A DNA stretch of 64,000 bases from an uncultured Bacteroides sp. (GCF_963676325.1 NZ_OY781099.1:2604001-2668000), one strand, 5' to 3'; positions 9,195 through 18,024 are shown, numbered from the stretch's first letter. Numbers and translations: made by a program. The notes: generated from the letters alone by a model not told the origin.

Positions 9195-9602
9195 CTATCT
9201 GTTACCATTCTCCTCATTAAACCGTTCAAAACCTGCGGCATTGATTCTTTTCTTTGCCTGACGGTTGGCATTGAATACAACATTCTTCAGTTCCACCGAC
9301 TCTCCACGAAAATCAGTATCTTCCTTCCCCTCTTTTATCTGCACCGTGAGCTGAAAGGTGCCATAACCATCAATGGTAACATTGTGTCCTTCTTTCAGTT
9401 TTTGTTCAATACAAGCCGCAATCCGTGTAAATGCGCTCAGCAACTCTCCTTTCTTTGCCGGAGATCCACCGCTCAATTCATTAACTATATCTTCTGTGCG
9501 GTAATTATCTCTGCTCTTTGCGCTCACCCAATTAGATTTCTTTACCTCGCCCGTCTTTGCGTTCTTAAGTGTATACGTATTTACTTTGTATCTGATTGCC
9601 AT
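9195..9602 (-). CDS. HU-related DNA-binding protein (histone-like, bacteroidetes type)
   Basis: A 135-residue basic protein of the HU-related family typical of Bacteroidetes. It has an N-terminal extension (MAIRYKVNTYTLKNAKTGEVKK), an HU-like core with ELLSAFTRIAACIEQKLKEG and the strand pattern HNVTIDGYGTFQLTV, and an Asn-rich C-terminus. Canonical HU is about 90 residues (see 19820-20095), so this is a longer paralogue. It should bind DNA as a dimer; target sites are unknown. The start has an unusually good Shine-Dalgarno sequence for this phylum (AAGGAGAAAC just before ATG). The promoter at 9768-9775 gives a leader of about 158 nt that contains the four phased palindromes at 9670-9757, suggesting autoregulation. 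Confidence 0.75.
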   Translation of the reverse strand: MAIRYKVNTYTLKNAKTGEVKKSNWVSAKSRDNYRTEDIVNELSGGSPAKKGELLSAFTRIAACIEQKLKEGHNVTIDGYGTFQLTVQIKEGKEDTDFRGESVELKNVVFNANRQAKKRINAAGFERFNEENGNR

Positions 9603-9669
9603 GTTTCTCCTTATTTATTAACTGATTACTGGTTTCATATTAACTTTTATCCCTTTGCATACTAGAATT

Positions 9670-9757
9670 AAGGTCATGACCTTAATAGATTGAGGTCATG
9701 AGGCCAATACATCAAGGTCGCGACCTTAGAATAACAAGGTCACGACCATAATATTAA
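9670..9757. repeat. Array of four 22-bp units with GGTC(A/G)(T/C)GACC cores
   Basis: Palindromic cores start at 9672 (GGTCATGACC), 9694 (GGTCATGAGG, imperfect), 9716 (GGTCGCGACC) and 9738 (GGTCACGACC), each exactly 22 bp from the last; the 10-12 bp between cores are AT-rich and differ. The array lies just downstream of the predicted start site of the HU-related gene, inside its leader. It could be an operator array or, in RNA, a row of small hairpins. Confidence 0.85.
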
Positions 9758-9767
9758 TATCCGTAGA

Positions 9768-9775
9768 CAAAGATA
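9768..9775 (-). promoter_or_regulatory. -7 box of the HU-related gene
   Basis: The minus strand reads TATCTTTG here, a full TAnnTTTG match. The predicted start site near 9760 is directly at the edge of the GGTC array. Confidence 0.55.
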
Positions 9776-10074
9776 ATAATATTTCCCGAATAACAATACA
9801 ATATCTGCCCGGCATTCTGCTAAATACAAACCTATGCCTTATGTTGCTTATTCAGTGGAGTCATTTCAGAAAGAAGAGATTAAAATGTTTGCCTACAAGA
9901 AAAATAAGATAAATCCAAAATTAAAAAGTTTATACACCCGGTTTCATCAAATCTTCTCTCTTTTTAATGCCACATCAATAGCATACACATTTAAAGAACT
10001 GGTAATATGACAGTTAGAAATATGTTTCAAATAATTCGGCCGCGTCTTCAAAAAAAAGATTTATTGCTAGTATA
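9776..10074. other. Intergenic stretch without a supported gene
   Basis: AT-rich sequence between the HU-related promoter and the GC-richer block at 10075. A 41-codon frame from the ATG at 9885 to 10010 (MFAYKKNKINPKLK...) has an AGAAGAG before it but no recognisable motif. I see nothing else. Confidence 0.3.
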
Positions 10075-10145
10075 AATGGAGGGGGTAACGGGGTGCTTCC
10101 TCCTGAAACACCGTGATAGCCGAGGTGCTAAATTTTAGCACGGGA
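10075..10145 (+). other. Possible structured RNA block
   Basis: A GC-richer island of about 70 bases. GGAGG near 10078 can pair with CCTCC near 10098. ACGGGGTG can pair with CACCGT. GTGCTAAATTTTAGCAC at 10125-10141 is a perfect palindrome around one central T. It resembles no riboswitch I can name with confidence. It lies about 125 bp before the promoter of riboswitch 2. Confidence 0.3.
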
Positions 10146-10269
10146 CATATAAAAGAAGTTTTATTTAAAGTTTGTCACCACACATAAAATATATCAACAT
10201 GAATATTCTTGCAACAAAAGAATTAAAGTGAATTTACGGGAAGAGTATTGTGTTTATGGATTTTCTTTT

Positions 10270-10277
10270 TAACTTTG
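10270..10277 (+). promoter_or_regulatory. -7 box of the cobalamin operon
   Basis: TAACTTTG matches TAnnTTTG and precedes riboswitch 2 with the same spacing as at riboswitch 1. Confidence 0.65.
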
Positions 10278-10281
10278 CGAC

Positions 10282-10463
10282 GCATTGGTTCACTATATCT
10301 CCCTTTCGGAGAGGTGATTAAAAGGGAATCAGGTGAAAGTCCTGAACAGTCCCGCTGCTGTAAGTTTCAACAAAACGTTGTAAGCAAGCACTCAATACCA
10401 CTGAACAAAATAGTTCGGGAAGGCGCTTACCAAACGGAAACGAGTCAGAAGACCTGCCTTGCA
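10282..10463 (+). promoter_or_regulatory. Cobalamin riboswitch 2, heading the btu operon
   Basis: It contains the same ordered blocks as riboswitch 1: AAAGGGAATCAGGTG, GAACAGTCCCGCTGCTGTAA, CACTG, CGGGAAGGCGCTTACC, and the B12 box AGTCAGAAGACCTGCC at 10443-10458. GCA/TGC at the ends forms P1. It lies 84 bp before the DUF4465 lipoprotein gene and should repress the transport operon when cobalamin is plentiful. It is closely similar to riboswitch 1 along its length, so one probably arose by duplication. Confidence 0.95.
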
Positions 10464-10546
10464 TTTTTAGTATACAGCTTACGAGGAATGAGCTTAGCAC
10501 TGAACAAATACATTTTTATTTTTTAAATTATAACTATATAGACAAT

Positions 10547-11284
10547 ATGAAAAAGATCTATTCTCTATTGCTGCTTACCGTAGTAATACTTTGCAGTTGT
10601 GATAGCAACGACGAAACAACAGCCGTACTTAATCTGGATGGGCTTCTAACTAAAACAAGTTCAGAATATGTAGGCAACAAAGATGCAGGAAAAGCAACAA
10701 CAGATTATTACTACAAGAACACTTTCACCGACAAATCAGGATTATTCACTTTCGACAACTATGTAAACGACGATTTATCTTTTGGAGGTGGTTTTACATA
10801 TACAAATAAAACAGATGTAACTACAACCGGATATACAAATATAAGCGCTATCACCGGAAAAGGTCAGAACGGAACGAACTATCTTACTTCAAATACCAAT
10901 TCATTTACTCCAGCTAAATTCACATTTACCTCAAATGCTACTCATAAAATTAAAGGAACGTATGTAACAAACAGTACTTATGCATATCTTTCTATGAAAC
11001 AAGGTGACTATATTGCTAAAAAGTTCGTGAGTGGCGACTGGTTTAAACTAACCGCTAAAGGTTTGGATAAATTGGGTAATGAGACTGGTACTACAGCAGA
11101 AATCTATCTGGCTGATTATCGTGATGGCAAAACGGTGATGTTGAATCAATGGACATGGTTTGATCTTTCTTCTTTAGGAGAAGTTGCAGGGGTTAAGTTT
11201 GACTTATCTTCCAGCGATAACGGAAATTGGGGAATGAATACTCCATCTTATTTCTGTATGGACGGAATCACAATCGAGCTTTAA
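10547..11284 (+). CDS. DUF4465 surface lipoprotein of the cobalamin locus
   Basis: A 245-residue protein with a lipoprotein signal (hydrophobic run then CSC at residues 16-18) followed by a DSND-type acidic stretch, as in surface-exposed Bacteroides lipoproteins. The rest is a DUF4465 beta-sandwich, seen in AYLSMKQGDYIAKKF, GDWFKLTAKG, IYLADYRDGK, and the closing GMNTPSYFCMDGI. It is the first gene after cobalamin riboswitch 2 and 12 bp before btuB. DUF4465 proteins recur in such loci; a role as a surface cobalamin-binding accessory is inferred from position, not seen in the sequence. Confidence 0.8.
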   Translation: MKKIYSLLLLTVVILCSCDSNDETTAVLNLDGLLTKTSSEYVGNKDAGKATTDYYYKNTFTDKSGLFTFDNYVNDDLSFGGGFTYTNKTDVTTTGYTNISAITGKGQNGTNYLTSNTNSFTPAKFTFTSNATHKIKGTYVTNSTYAYLSMKQGDYIAKKFVSGDWFKLTAKGLDKLGNETGTTAEIYLADYRDGKTVMLNQWTWFDLSSLGEVAGVKFDLSSSDNGNWGMNTPSYFCMDGITIEL

Positions 11285-11296
11285 TTACTTTACTAT

Positions 11297-13309
11297 ATGT
11301 CAAACACTCGAAACATAATTCTCTCTTTACTCATTTGGTTCTGCGTCTGTCCGCTTGTTCAGGCGCAGAAACCAGACTCTTTACGTGTTCACACGCTGAA
11401 AGAAGTAGTAGTAAAGGAGAATAAAAAGGAAAAGGAATTCCGTTCCACTACCCCACTTCAAGTGCTTGACGCCAATCAGTTAAAGCAGGCCGGTTCGCTT
11501 CAGGTATCGGATGCTGTAAAATTCTTCAGCGGTGTAGTTGTAAAAGACTACGGAGGCATCGGTGGATTAAAAACTATCTCGGTACGCAGTCTGGGGGCTA
11601 ACCATACGGCTGTGGTTTATGATGGAATTACAATCACCGATTCTCAGACCGGACAAATTGATTTAGGAAAGCTCACGCTTGATAATATTGAAGAGATCAG
11701 TCTCAGTAACGGTCAGAGTGATAATATATTTCAGTCGGCCAGGCTTTTCTCGGCCGCAAGCATCCTTAACATAAAGAGTCCGGCTCCCACGCTTAACAAA
11801 AAGAATATGAATGCCAGCGCTACCTTCAAAGGGGGTAGCGCTGGCTTTTATAATCCCAGCCTTCATCTTGATAACAGGTGGAGCAATATTTTCTCGTCTT
11901 CCGTTCATCTTGATTACATGCATGCCGACGGAGACTATCCTTACACACAGCTTAACGGCACTGCAACAGAAAGAGTTCGCCGTTACAACTCGGATATTGA
12001 GACTATAAAGAGCGAAGCCAATCTGTTTGCTCACCTCAGCGATCGTCAGAAAGCCAGTGTGAAAGCTTACTATTACTCATCAGACAGAGGTTTGCCTTCC
12101 AACAAATTATATTATTCGCGGGCTACGGAACGTTTAAAGGACAAAAATATCTTTGCCCAGACCAATTATGAAAATAACTTCTCCGACCAATGGAGTCTTT
12201 TGGTAAATGGTAAGTTCAACTGGGGATATAATCAGTACAACAATCCGGATAATGCAACTTACAATGCTGCCACAGAAAATAATTACTACCAGAATGAGTA
12301 TTATCTTTCGGGCACAGTAATGTATCGTCCTTTCTCATCTCTCTCCTTTTCTTTGGCAAATGATGGTAGTATCAATACTATGAGAGCCGACATGGCTAAC
12401 TTTTTATTCCCCACCCGCCTCACTTTGCTAAACGCATTAGCTGCCAAGTATGTAAACAATCGCTTTACAGCTACGGCGCATATTCTTTCTACATTAACAA
12501 AAGAATCAGTAAAAACCGGAACGGCAGCCGATAACCGCAACCGGCTTTCTCCTTCTGTGAGTCTCTCTTACCAGCTATTTAAAGAAGAGAATCTACGTGT
12601 AAGATTACTCTATAAAGATATTTTCCGCCTGCCCACGTTCAATGATTTATATTACGGAACTATAGGCACACGGACATTAAAGCCTGAACAGGCAAGTGAA
12701 TACAATGCCGGACTGAGCTGGATAAAGAGCATCAACCATTTGATTCCTTTTATCTCTCTATCTGTTGACGGTTTTTATAATAAAGTGAGCAACAAGATTG
12801 TTGCCATACCTACCAAGAACCTGTTTGTGTGGAGTATGCGCAACATCGGGCGGGTTGACATTCGTGGTTGTGAAGCTAATCTTGAAACGGCTGTCCTTTT
12901 CAGCAAGAAAGTGAAGCTCACTGCTACAGGCAATTATACTTATCAACGGGCAATGGATAAGACTGATAAATACAACATGCCTGATAAAGTGACGTATAAT
13001 CATCAGATTCCTTACACACCCCGTCACTCAGGATCAACACGTTTAGGACTTGAGATGCCGTGGATAAACTTTTCCTATACTGTAATGGCTTCGGGCGAAC
13101 GATATTCAAACCAGTATAATGCACCAGAATACAGGTTGGAAGGTTACACCGAACATTCAGTTTCGGCATGGCGCACCTTCAAACTAAAGAAGTTCAGCGT
13201 TTCTGCACAGGCAGAGGTGCTTAATCTCTTTGATAAAGAATATGAAATAGTACAGAATTATCCGATGCCGGGAAGACAATACCGGGGTAGCATCCGAATT
13301 ATTTATTGA
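11297..13309 (+). CDS. btuB: TonB-dependent outer-membrane cobalamin receptor BtuB
   Basis: A 670-residue protein with a signal peptide ending near VQAQ, a TonB-box-like segment (LKEVVVKE), a plug domain (about 45-165, with SVRSLGANHTAVVYDGI) and a 22-strand-type beta-barrel ending in an aromatic residue (IRIIY). It lacks the N-terminal carboxypeptidase-like domain of SusC proteins, as expected for BtuB. It imports cobalamin across the outer membrane using TonB energy. Riboswitch 2 upstream and the BtuG-like gene one base downstream make the cobalamin assignment strong. In known Bacteroides systems BtuG forms a lid on BtuB. Confidence 0.88.
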   Translation: MSNTRNIILSLLIWFCVCPLVQAQKPDSLRVHTLKEVVVKENKKEKEFRSTTPLQVLDANQLKQAGSLQVSDAVKFFSGVVVKDYGGIGGLKTISVRSLGANHTAVVYDGITITDSQTGQIDLGKLTLDNIEEISLSNGQSDNIFQSARLFSAASILNIKSPAPTLNKKNMNASATFKGGSAGFYNPSLHLDNRWSNIFSSSVHLDYMHADGDYPYTQLNGTATERVRRYNSDIETIKSEANLFAHLSDRQKASVKAYYYSSDRGLPSNKLYYSRATERLKDKNIFAQTNYENNFSDQWSLLVNGKFNWGYNQYNNPDNATYNAATENNYYQNEYYLSGTVMYRPFSSLSFSLANDGSINTMRADMANFLFPTRLTLLNALAAKYVNNRFTATAHILSTLTKESVKTGTAADNRNRLSPSVSLSYQLFKEENLRVRLLYKDIFRLPTFNDLYYGTIGTRTLKPEQASEYNAGLSWIKSINHLIPFISLSVDGFYNKVSNKIVAIPTKNLFVWSMRNIGRVDIRGCEANLETAVLFSKKVKLTATGNYTYQRAMDKTDKYNMPDKVTYNHQIPYTPRHSGSTRLGLEMPWINFSYTVMASGERYSNQYNAPEYRLEGYTEHSVSAWRTFKLKKFSVSAQAEVLNLFDKEYEIVQNYPMPGRQYRGSIRIIY

Positions 13310-13310
13310 T

Positions 13311-15305
13311 ATGAAGAACAGAATATTATATATAATCTTTTTAATACTCCCTGTAATCAGTGGCTGCAACGACACTATCACCTTGCAGGAATCGGGAGAT
13401 ACCCCAACCACAACGGAGGTTAAAGGAATGTATATTCTTTGCGAGGGATTGTTTAATATGAACAACAGCTCACTCTCCTACTATGACTTCAGCAAAGGTG
13501 AGATGTCATCTTTTCAGGATGCGGATAAGGGTGGAAATGACAAGACCAGCTATGATTACTTTAAGATGAAGAACGGCAGAAAGCTTGGCGATACGGCAAA
13601 TGATCTTCAGTGCTACGGTTCAAAGCTTTATTGTGCGGTGAATGTATCGAGCCAGATTGAGGTATTAAATGCCGCAACGGGTGTTTCAGTAAAACAGATT
13701 CCTTTATCAAATGAAAACGGAGTAGCCCGTCAGCCCCGCTATTTTGCTTTTTACAAAAACAAGGCTTATGTATGTAACTATGACGGCACGGTAGCCCGCA
13801 TTGACACAACAACACTTACTGTTGACGGAATAGTAAAAGTGGGCCGTAATCCCGATGGAATCTGTGTAGCCAATGGAAAGTTATATGTGGCCAATTCCGG
13901 CGGACTGGATGAAACAAATCTGGATAATACTGTGTCTGTTATTGACACAAAGACCTTTACCGAGACAAAGAGAATCACGGTTCGCAAAAACTTAGGAGCT
14001 ATTCATTCCGATGAATCAGGAAATGTATATGTAGTATCCCGTGAAGCGTACAACAATGCAACCGGAGATTACGATTGTAAATTGCACCGCATTGATAGTG
14101 GAACAGACGAACTAATTAAAACCTACGATTTACCGGTTGTAAACTTTACCATATACGGTCATCTGGCATACATGTACAGTTACAGTGCAAACAAGGAAGC
14201 TGTTCAGGTAATGGATACTCGTACAGGAGAAATACTTGATAATAATTTCATCAAGGACGGAACTAAGATTACCCGTACTTATAACATCAAAGTGAATCCC
14301 GAGAATGGAGATGTTTATATCTGCGACGCTCAGAATTATGTTATCAATGGCAGCATTGTATGCTTCACGAAAGCGGGCGTACATCGGTTTACCATTGATG
14401 CGAAAGGCATAAATCCAAACTCTATTGTGTTTATAAACAGTAATGGTTCGGGGCAATCGTCAGATCCAACAGAGACACAAACCAGTTCATACGTCACAAA
14501 AGTGCTTGAATATGTACCGGCACCGGGACAGTTCGTTAATGTTATTCCGGAATATACAAGTGGAGATAATGCTGCATCTATGTGTGCCAAGTGTCTGGAC
14601 TATTTCAATAAAGAGTATGCCGTTTCACTTGGTGCTTACGGCGGTTACATAACCGTAGGATTTGATCACACCATTGCCAATGTAGCTGGAGAATATGATA
14701 TAAAAGTGCTGGGCAATGCTTTTGACGGCAGTGCAGAACCGGGTATTGTTCTTGTTTCAGCAGACACGAATAAAGATGGTTTACCAAATGATGAATGGTA
14801 TGAACTGAAAGGTTCTGAATATGGCAACGCAGCAACCATTCACAATTACGAAATTACATATCACAAGCCTACAAGCTCAACAGATAATATTCGCTGGACA
14901 GACAATCAAAACAAAGAAGGAAACGTGTTGCATAATACTTATCATACCCAAGCCTACTATCCACAATGGATTAGTGCGGAAACTATGACTTTTAAGGGGT
15001 GCCGTCTTCCGGACAACGGGGTGTATAATTCAGCACAAAGTAAATGGATTATGTCGTCTTACAGTTATGGATATGCTGACAACCAGCCAAATACATCTGA
15101 TGGGTGTAAGCTAAAGTTTGATTGGGCTGTAGATAAGAATGGCAATAGTGTAACTGTGAAAGGTGTGGATTTTATAAGAATATACAGTGCCGTAAATCAA
15201 TCCTTAGACTATACTGTAGGAGAAATCTCAACGGAAGTGGCAGGAGTAGCCGATCTTCATCCCACACAAAAAGGTGAATCGTCTATCTTAACCAGAAGTC
15301 ATTAA
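13311..15305 (+). CDS. btuG: BtuG-like beta-propeller lipoprotein fused to a second cobalamin-locus surface domain
   Basis: A 664-residue lipoprotein (lipobox ISGC, Cys19, then NDTITLQE). Residues about 38-375 form a YncE/DUF5074-type beta-propeller with repeats such as YVCNYDGTVARIDTTTLTV and VANSGGLDETNLDNTVSVIDT, as in the high-affinity cobalamin-binding protein BtuG, which is normally about 350-380 residues. Residues about 390-650 are a second domain with ASMCAKCLDYF, DTNKDGLPNDEWYELKGSE, HTQAYYPQW and GVDFIRIY. As I recall it, this is usually a separate cell-surface protein of Bacteroides B12 loci. A linker with SSDPTETQTSS joins them, with no frameshift visible. The start lies 1 bp after the btuB stop, so the two are translationally coupled. 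Confidence 0.8.
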   Translation: MKNRILYIIFLILPVISGCNDTITLQESGDTPTTTEVKGMYILCEGLFNMNNSSLSYYDFSKGEMSSFQDADKGGNDKTSYDYFKMKNGRKLGDTANDLQCYGSKLYCAVNVSSQIEVLNAATGVSVKQIPLSNENGVARQPRYFAFYKNKAYVCNYDGTVARIDTTTLTVDGIVKVGRNPDGICVANGKLYVANSGGLDETNLDNTVSVIDTKTFTETKRITVRKNLGAIHSDESGNVYVVSREAYNNATGDYDCKLHRIDSGTDELIKTYDLPVVNFTIYGHLAYMYSYSANKEAVQVMDTRTGEILDNNFIKDGTKITRTYNIKVNPENGDVYICDAQNYVINGSIVCFTKAGVHRFTIDAKGINPNSIVFINSNGSGQSSDPTETQTSSYVTKVLEYVPAPGQFVNVIPEYTSGDNAASMCAKCLDYFNKEYAVSLGAYGGYITVGFDHTIANVAGEYDIKVLGNAFDGSAEPGIVLVSADTNKDGLPNDEWYELKGSEYGNAATIHNYEITYHKPTSSTDNIRWTDNQNKEGNVLHNTYHTQAYYPQWISAETMTFKGCRLPDNGVYNSAQSKWIMSSYSYGYADNQPNTSDGCKLKFDWAVDKNGNSVTVKGVDFIRIYSAVNQSLDYTVGEISTEVAGVADLHPTQKGESSILTRSH

Positions 15306-15437
15306 ATAATTAGGTTTCTGAAATATATTACAGCTACCAAAAGTTTATCAATAAAAAGCAATATCCATACTAAATTGGTGGGGTACTGTCCACAAAGTAT
15401 ACTTGTTTATCTTTATGGAATCACGAAGAAAGACGAA

Positions 15438-16061
15438 TTAACACCATGTAATCACAAAATCCGGGTGAGTCTGGTAATGAATAAGGAAGTTCTGTTGCTT
15501 TGTTGTTCGCAATTCACGGGCTGCAAAAGTACCTTTCTCCTCTGGATGAAAAGGACTTATCAGCAAATGTTCCTTAAACTCCACCTCCTGCTCACCAAGA
15601 AGCTTGAACATTGTCTCTTTTCCCGACCAATGAAGCAGCAGATGATACACTTCTTTTTCAGGACTAATAGTCTTTATCTCCTGTTCACTCAGAAATTTAG
15701 TGCGAAGTTTAAGAATCCGTTCGCCATATTGCTCTATATCTATTCCCACTTTCTTTTGCGAACTCAAAATAACAGCCACATAACCACGAGTATGGGATAT
15801 ACTTATATGAAAAGAATGATCTGATAAATAAGGCATTCCGCTGGGAAGATACTCAATCAGCTTCTCCTCACCGCAAAGATTCTTTAGAAGAACACGAACG
15901 GAAAGCCATTCCAAACGTCGGCCTTGTGCAGTTAAGTGCTGCATTTGTTCCAACTGCCGGGCGGGATTGGAGAAAAGAATCAGCAACTCTTCAATGGATT
16001 CCTCCATTTTCCAGATTCCCCATCTGCAGTCGGCTTCAATATGTTTCTCGAGAACAGCCAT
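15438..16061 (-). CDS. 4'-phosphopantetheinyl transferase superfamily protein (Sfp type)
   Basis: A 207-residue protein with the signature motifs of Sfp-type transferases: FHISISHTRGYVAVIL, VGIDIE (metal-binding Asp and Glu), FLSEQE, and WSGKETMFK. These enzymes move the phosphopantetheine arm of CoA onto a Ser of acyl or peptidyl carrier proteins. At this place in Bacteroidetes the gene commonly ends the gldE-gldD run; the gene begins 2 bp after the gldD stop. The carrier substrate is not identifiable; no polyketide or peptide synthase is present, so acyl carrier protein is plausible. Confidence 0.85.
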   Translation of the reverse strand: MAVLEKHIEADCRWGIWKMEESIEELLILFSNPARQLEQMQHLTAQGRRLEWLSVRVLLKNLCGEEKLIEYLPSGMPYLSDHSFHISISHTRGYVAVILSSQKKVGIDIEQYGERILKLRTKFLSEQEIKTISPEKEVYHLLLHWSGKETMFKLLGEQEVEFKEHLLISPFHPEEKGTFAARELRTTKQQNFLIHYQTHPDFVITWC

Positions 16062-16063
16062 AG

Positions 16064-16660
16064 TTATTTGGATTTTACTTTAAATGATTCCATTATGCGA
16101 ACAATATCTTTGCGTATATACTTCACTGCCGGAGCAATAGAATCAGCATTTGGTGTTATGTTGAAATAGAGTGACGCATTGAAAAAATAACGATTGCTAT
16201 CCGTTAAAGCAACTTGTATCGGAGTTGCCACATTGCCTTGAATATCATACAATATGCCATATACATGAGACATATCATTACTATAAACTTTCTCTGTTAT
16301 TCCCGTAGCCACAGCTGTATGCTGATAGGCCATCTTGTGACTCTCTTCTGCAAAATTGCGAAATTTATCAGGCGTTATGGCGTGATAAGTACAGTAAAGG
16401 CGTGCATTCAGAAAAGGATAGTCTACATTGCAGAAATATTCGCCCGGCTTGTTCTTTTGCCAGGTTAGCTTTGCCTGTTTTGACAAATCAAAAGTAAAAG
16501 GCAAAGAATCTGTTGATGAAGCATATACCGCTTTAGGAAATATCATATTCACAGTTTCCTTCTTTTTGGAAGAAGGAGATGAACAAGCCATCATTACCAG
16601 CAGCAATAATAACAAGGCATTAATGCTAACAAAAAAATTATAATTCCGACGCTTCATCAT
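16064..16660 (-). CDS. gldD: GldD-family lipoprotein
   Basis: A 198-residue lipoprotein (signal with MMAC, then SSPSSKKK). Conserved GldD blocks are visible: the YFCNVDYPFLNARLYCTYH segment, the HTAVATGI segment, GILYDIQGNVATPIQVALTDS, and ASLYFNITPNADSIAPA. GldD is needed for gliding and type IX secretion in Flavobacterium, but homologues occur in non-gliding Bacteroidales where the role is less clear. The 5' end overlaps the gldE 3' end by 23 bp, and the PPTase gene follows after 2 bp, so all three are one transcript. Confidence 0.85.
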   Translation of the reverse strand: MMKRRNYNFFVSINALLLLLLVMMACSSPSSKKKETVNMIFPKAVYASSTDSLPFTFDLSKQAKLTWQKNKPGEYFCNVDYPFLNARLYCTYHAITPDKFRNFAEESHKMAYQHTAVATGITEKVYSNDMSHVYGILYDIQGNVATPIQVALTDSNRYFFNASLYFNITPNADSIAPAVKYIRKDIVRIMESFKVKSK

Positions 16661-17978
16661 TAACGGTGAATTTAACTTTTAAAATACGACGTTCATCCAT
16701 TTTCAGGACTTCAAAATCATAGCCATTATAACTTAACACTTCATGCAAAGCAGGGAATTCTCCTTTTATTTCCAACAGCAAACCGGCTAAGGTATCTGCA
16801 TCGCCTGCAATCTGATCAAATGTGTCGTTATTAAGATTAGTTATTTTATAGAAATCGGTCAGCAATGTCTTTGCTTCAAAAATATAACTTTTATCATTCA
16901 CCTTAACAAAAGTTCGTTCCTCATCATCATACTCATCACGTATTTCGCCAACAATTTCTTCTATAATATCTTCCATAGTAACAATGCCGGAAGTCCCTCC
17001 AAATTCATCAACAACAATTGCAATATGAATCTTATTTGCCTGGAAATCTCTCAGCAAATCATCAATCATCTTTGTTTCCGGAACAAAATAGGCCGGACGT
17101 ATTAGTGACTGCCAACGGAAATTATCTCCTTTATTCAAATGAGGCAGCAGATCTTTTATATAGAGAACACCCTTTATATTGTCGCGGGAACCGTTATATA
17201 CCGGAATCCGAGAATAAGCATTCTCAATGATACATTGCAAAACTTCCTTATATGAGGCCTTTATATTCAGGTCGACCATATCTATGCGGGAAGTCATTAC
17301 CTCTTTTGCCGTCTCTCCACCAAAGCGGATTATTCCTTCTAGAATTTGTTTCTCGTCACTCAAATCCTCTTTATCGGTAAGTTCCAAAGCATGAGACAAC
17401 TCATCAACAGACAGGTTGTGACTCTTTCTTTCCAAATGCTTATTAACAAAAGTAGTAGAACGAGCCATTAACAGGACAATAGGCAAAAAGATATATTCAA
17501 GTACTCTGATAACCGGAGCAGCAAAACGACAAAAAGGAAGTGTGCGTTGTGCAGAATAAATCTTTGGCATAATCTCCCAAAAAAGTAATAAAAGGAAAGT
17601 CAGAACAATAGTTAGAGCAACAATCCCGACTAACGTAGAATGCCCAAAATCAAATACTTCAAGGAAGAAAGCATTGCACAGCATAATAATGGCTACGTTG
17701 ACAAACATATTGGTAACAAGAATTGTGGCCAATAAGCGATCAGGCTTTCCTAGAAGAGAGCTAATCTTTACGTCTGAAGGATGATTACGCTGTCCGATAC
17801 TATTTAAATCGGATGAAGAAAGAGAGAAAAAAGCAACCTCTGAGGCTGAGGCAAAGCCCGAAACAAACAATAACAGAAGAGCTAATATCAGCGCTGCTTC
17901 TGCATAAAGAGAAGGAGTATTTACGGTTATACCGCTAAAAGAAATTGCCAAAGGGCATAAAAACGCATCTGAGTCCAA
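16638..17978 (-). CDS. gldE: GldE, CNNM/CBS-domain membrane protein
   Basis: A 446-residue CorC/CNNM-type protein. An N-terminal DUF21 region has about four membrane segments (roughly 25-45, 85-110, 115-140, 150-170) with the SASEVAFFSL motif. A CBS pair follows (about 215-340, with IPVYNGSRDNIKGVLYIKDLL and VVDEFGGTSGIVTMEDIIEEIVGEI), and a C-terminal CorC_HlyC domain closes the protein. In Bacteroidetes the copy beside gldD is named GldE. Relatives move divalent cations; its place in gliding/type IX secretion is family knowledge. It follows ssb after 109 bp that include a long hairpin. Confidence 0.85.
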   Translation of the reverse strand: MDSDAFLCPLAISFSGITVNTPSLYAEAALILALLLLFVSGFASASEVAFFSLSSSDLNSIGQRNHPSDVKISSLLGKPDRLLATILVTNMFVNVAIIMLCNAFFLEVFDFGHSTLVGIVALTIVLTFLLLLFWEIMPKIYSAQRTLPFCRFAAPVIRVLEYIFLPIVLLMARSTTFVNKHLERKSHNLSVDELSHALELTDKEDLSDEKQILEGIIRFGGETAKEVMTSRIDMVDLNIKASYKEVLQCIIENAYSRIPVYNGSRDNIKGVLYIKDLLPHLNKGDNFRWQSLIRPAYFVPETKMIDDLLRDFQANKIHIAIVVDEFGGTSGIVTMEDIIEEIVGEIRDEYDDEERTFVKVNDKSYIFEAKTLLTDFYKITNLNNDTFDQIAGDADTLAGLLLEIKGEFPALHEVLSYNGYDFEVLKMDERRILKVKFTVNDEASEL

Positions 17979-18024
17979 AGAATCTGGTTTTAGTTAAACA
18001 TCTTATCCGAATCATGAATAAGTT

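Noticed and set aside
9885..10010. A 41-codon frame with AGAAGAG before its ATG
   Set aside because: No motif, low complexity, and no promoter or terminator that fits; kept only as a note in the intergenic entry.
10075..10145. A thiamine pyrophosphate riboswitch
   Set aside because: ACGGGGTGCTT followed by CTGAAACACC recalls the 5' half of that aptamer, but the conserved CTGAGA and the 3' half with ACCTGATCTGG are missing.
10248..10526. A 92-codon plus-strand frame
   Set aside because: Same artefact over riboswitch 2; the start lies before the promoter's -7 box.
15375..15824. A 149-codon plus-strand frame after btuG
   Set aside because: It is antisense to the PPTase gene, whose motifs are complete.
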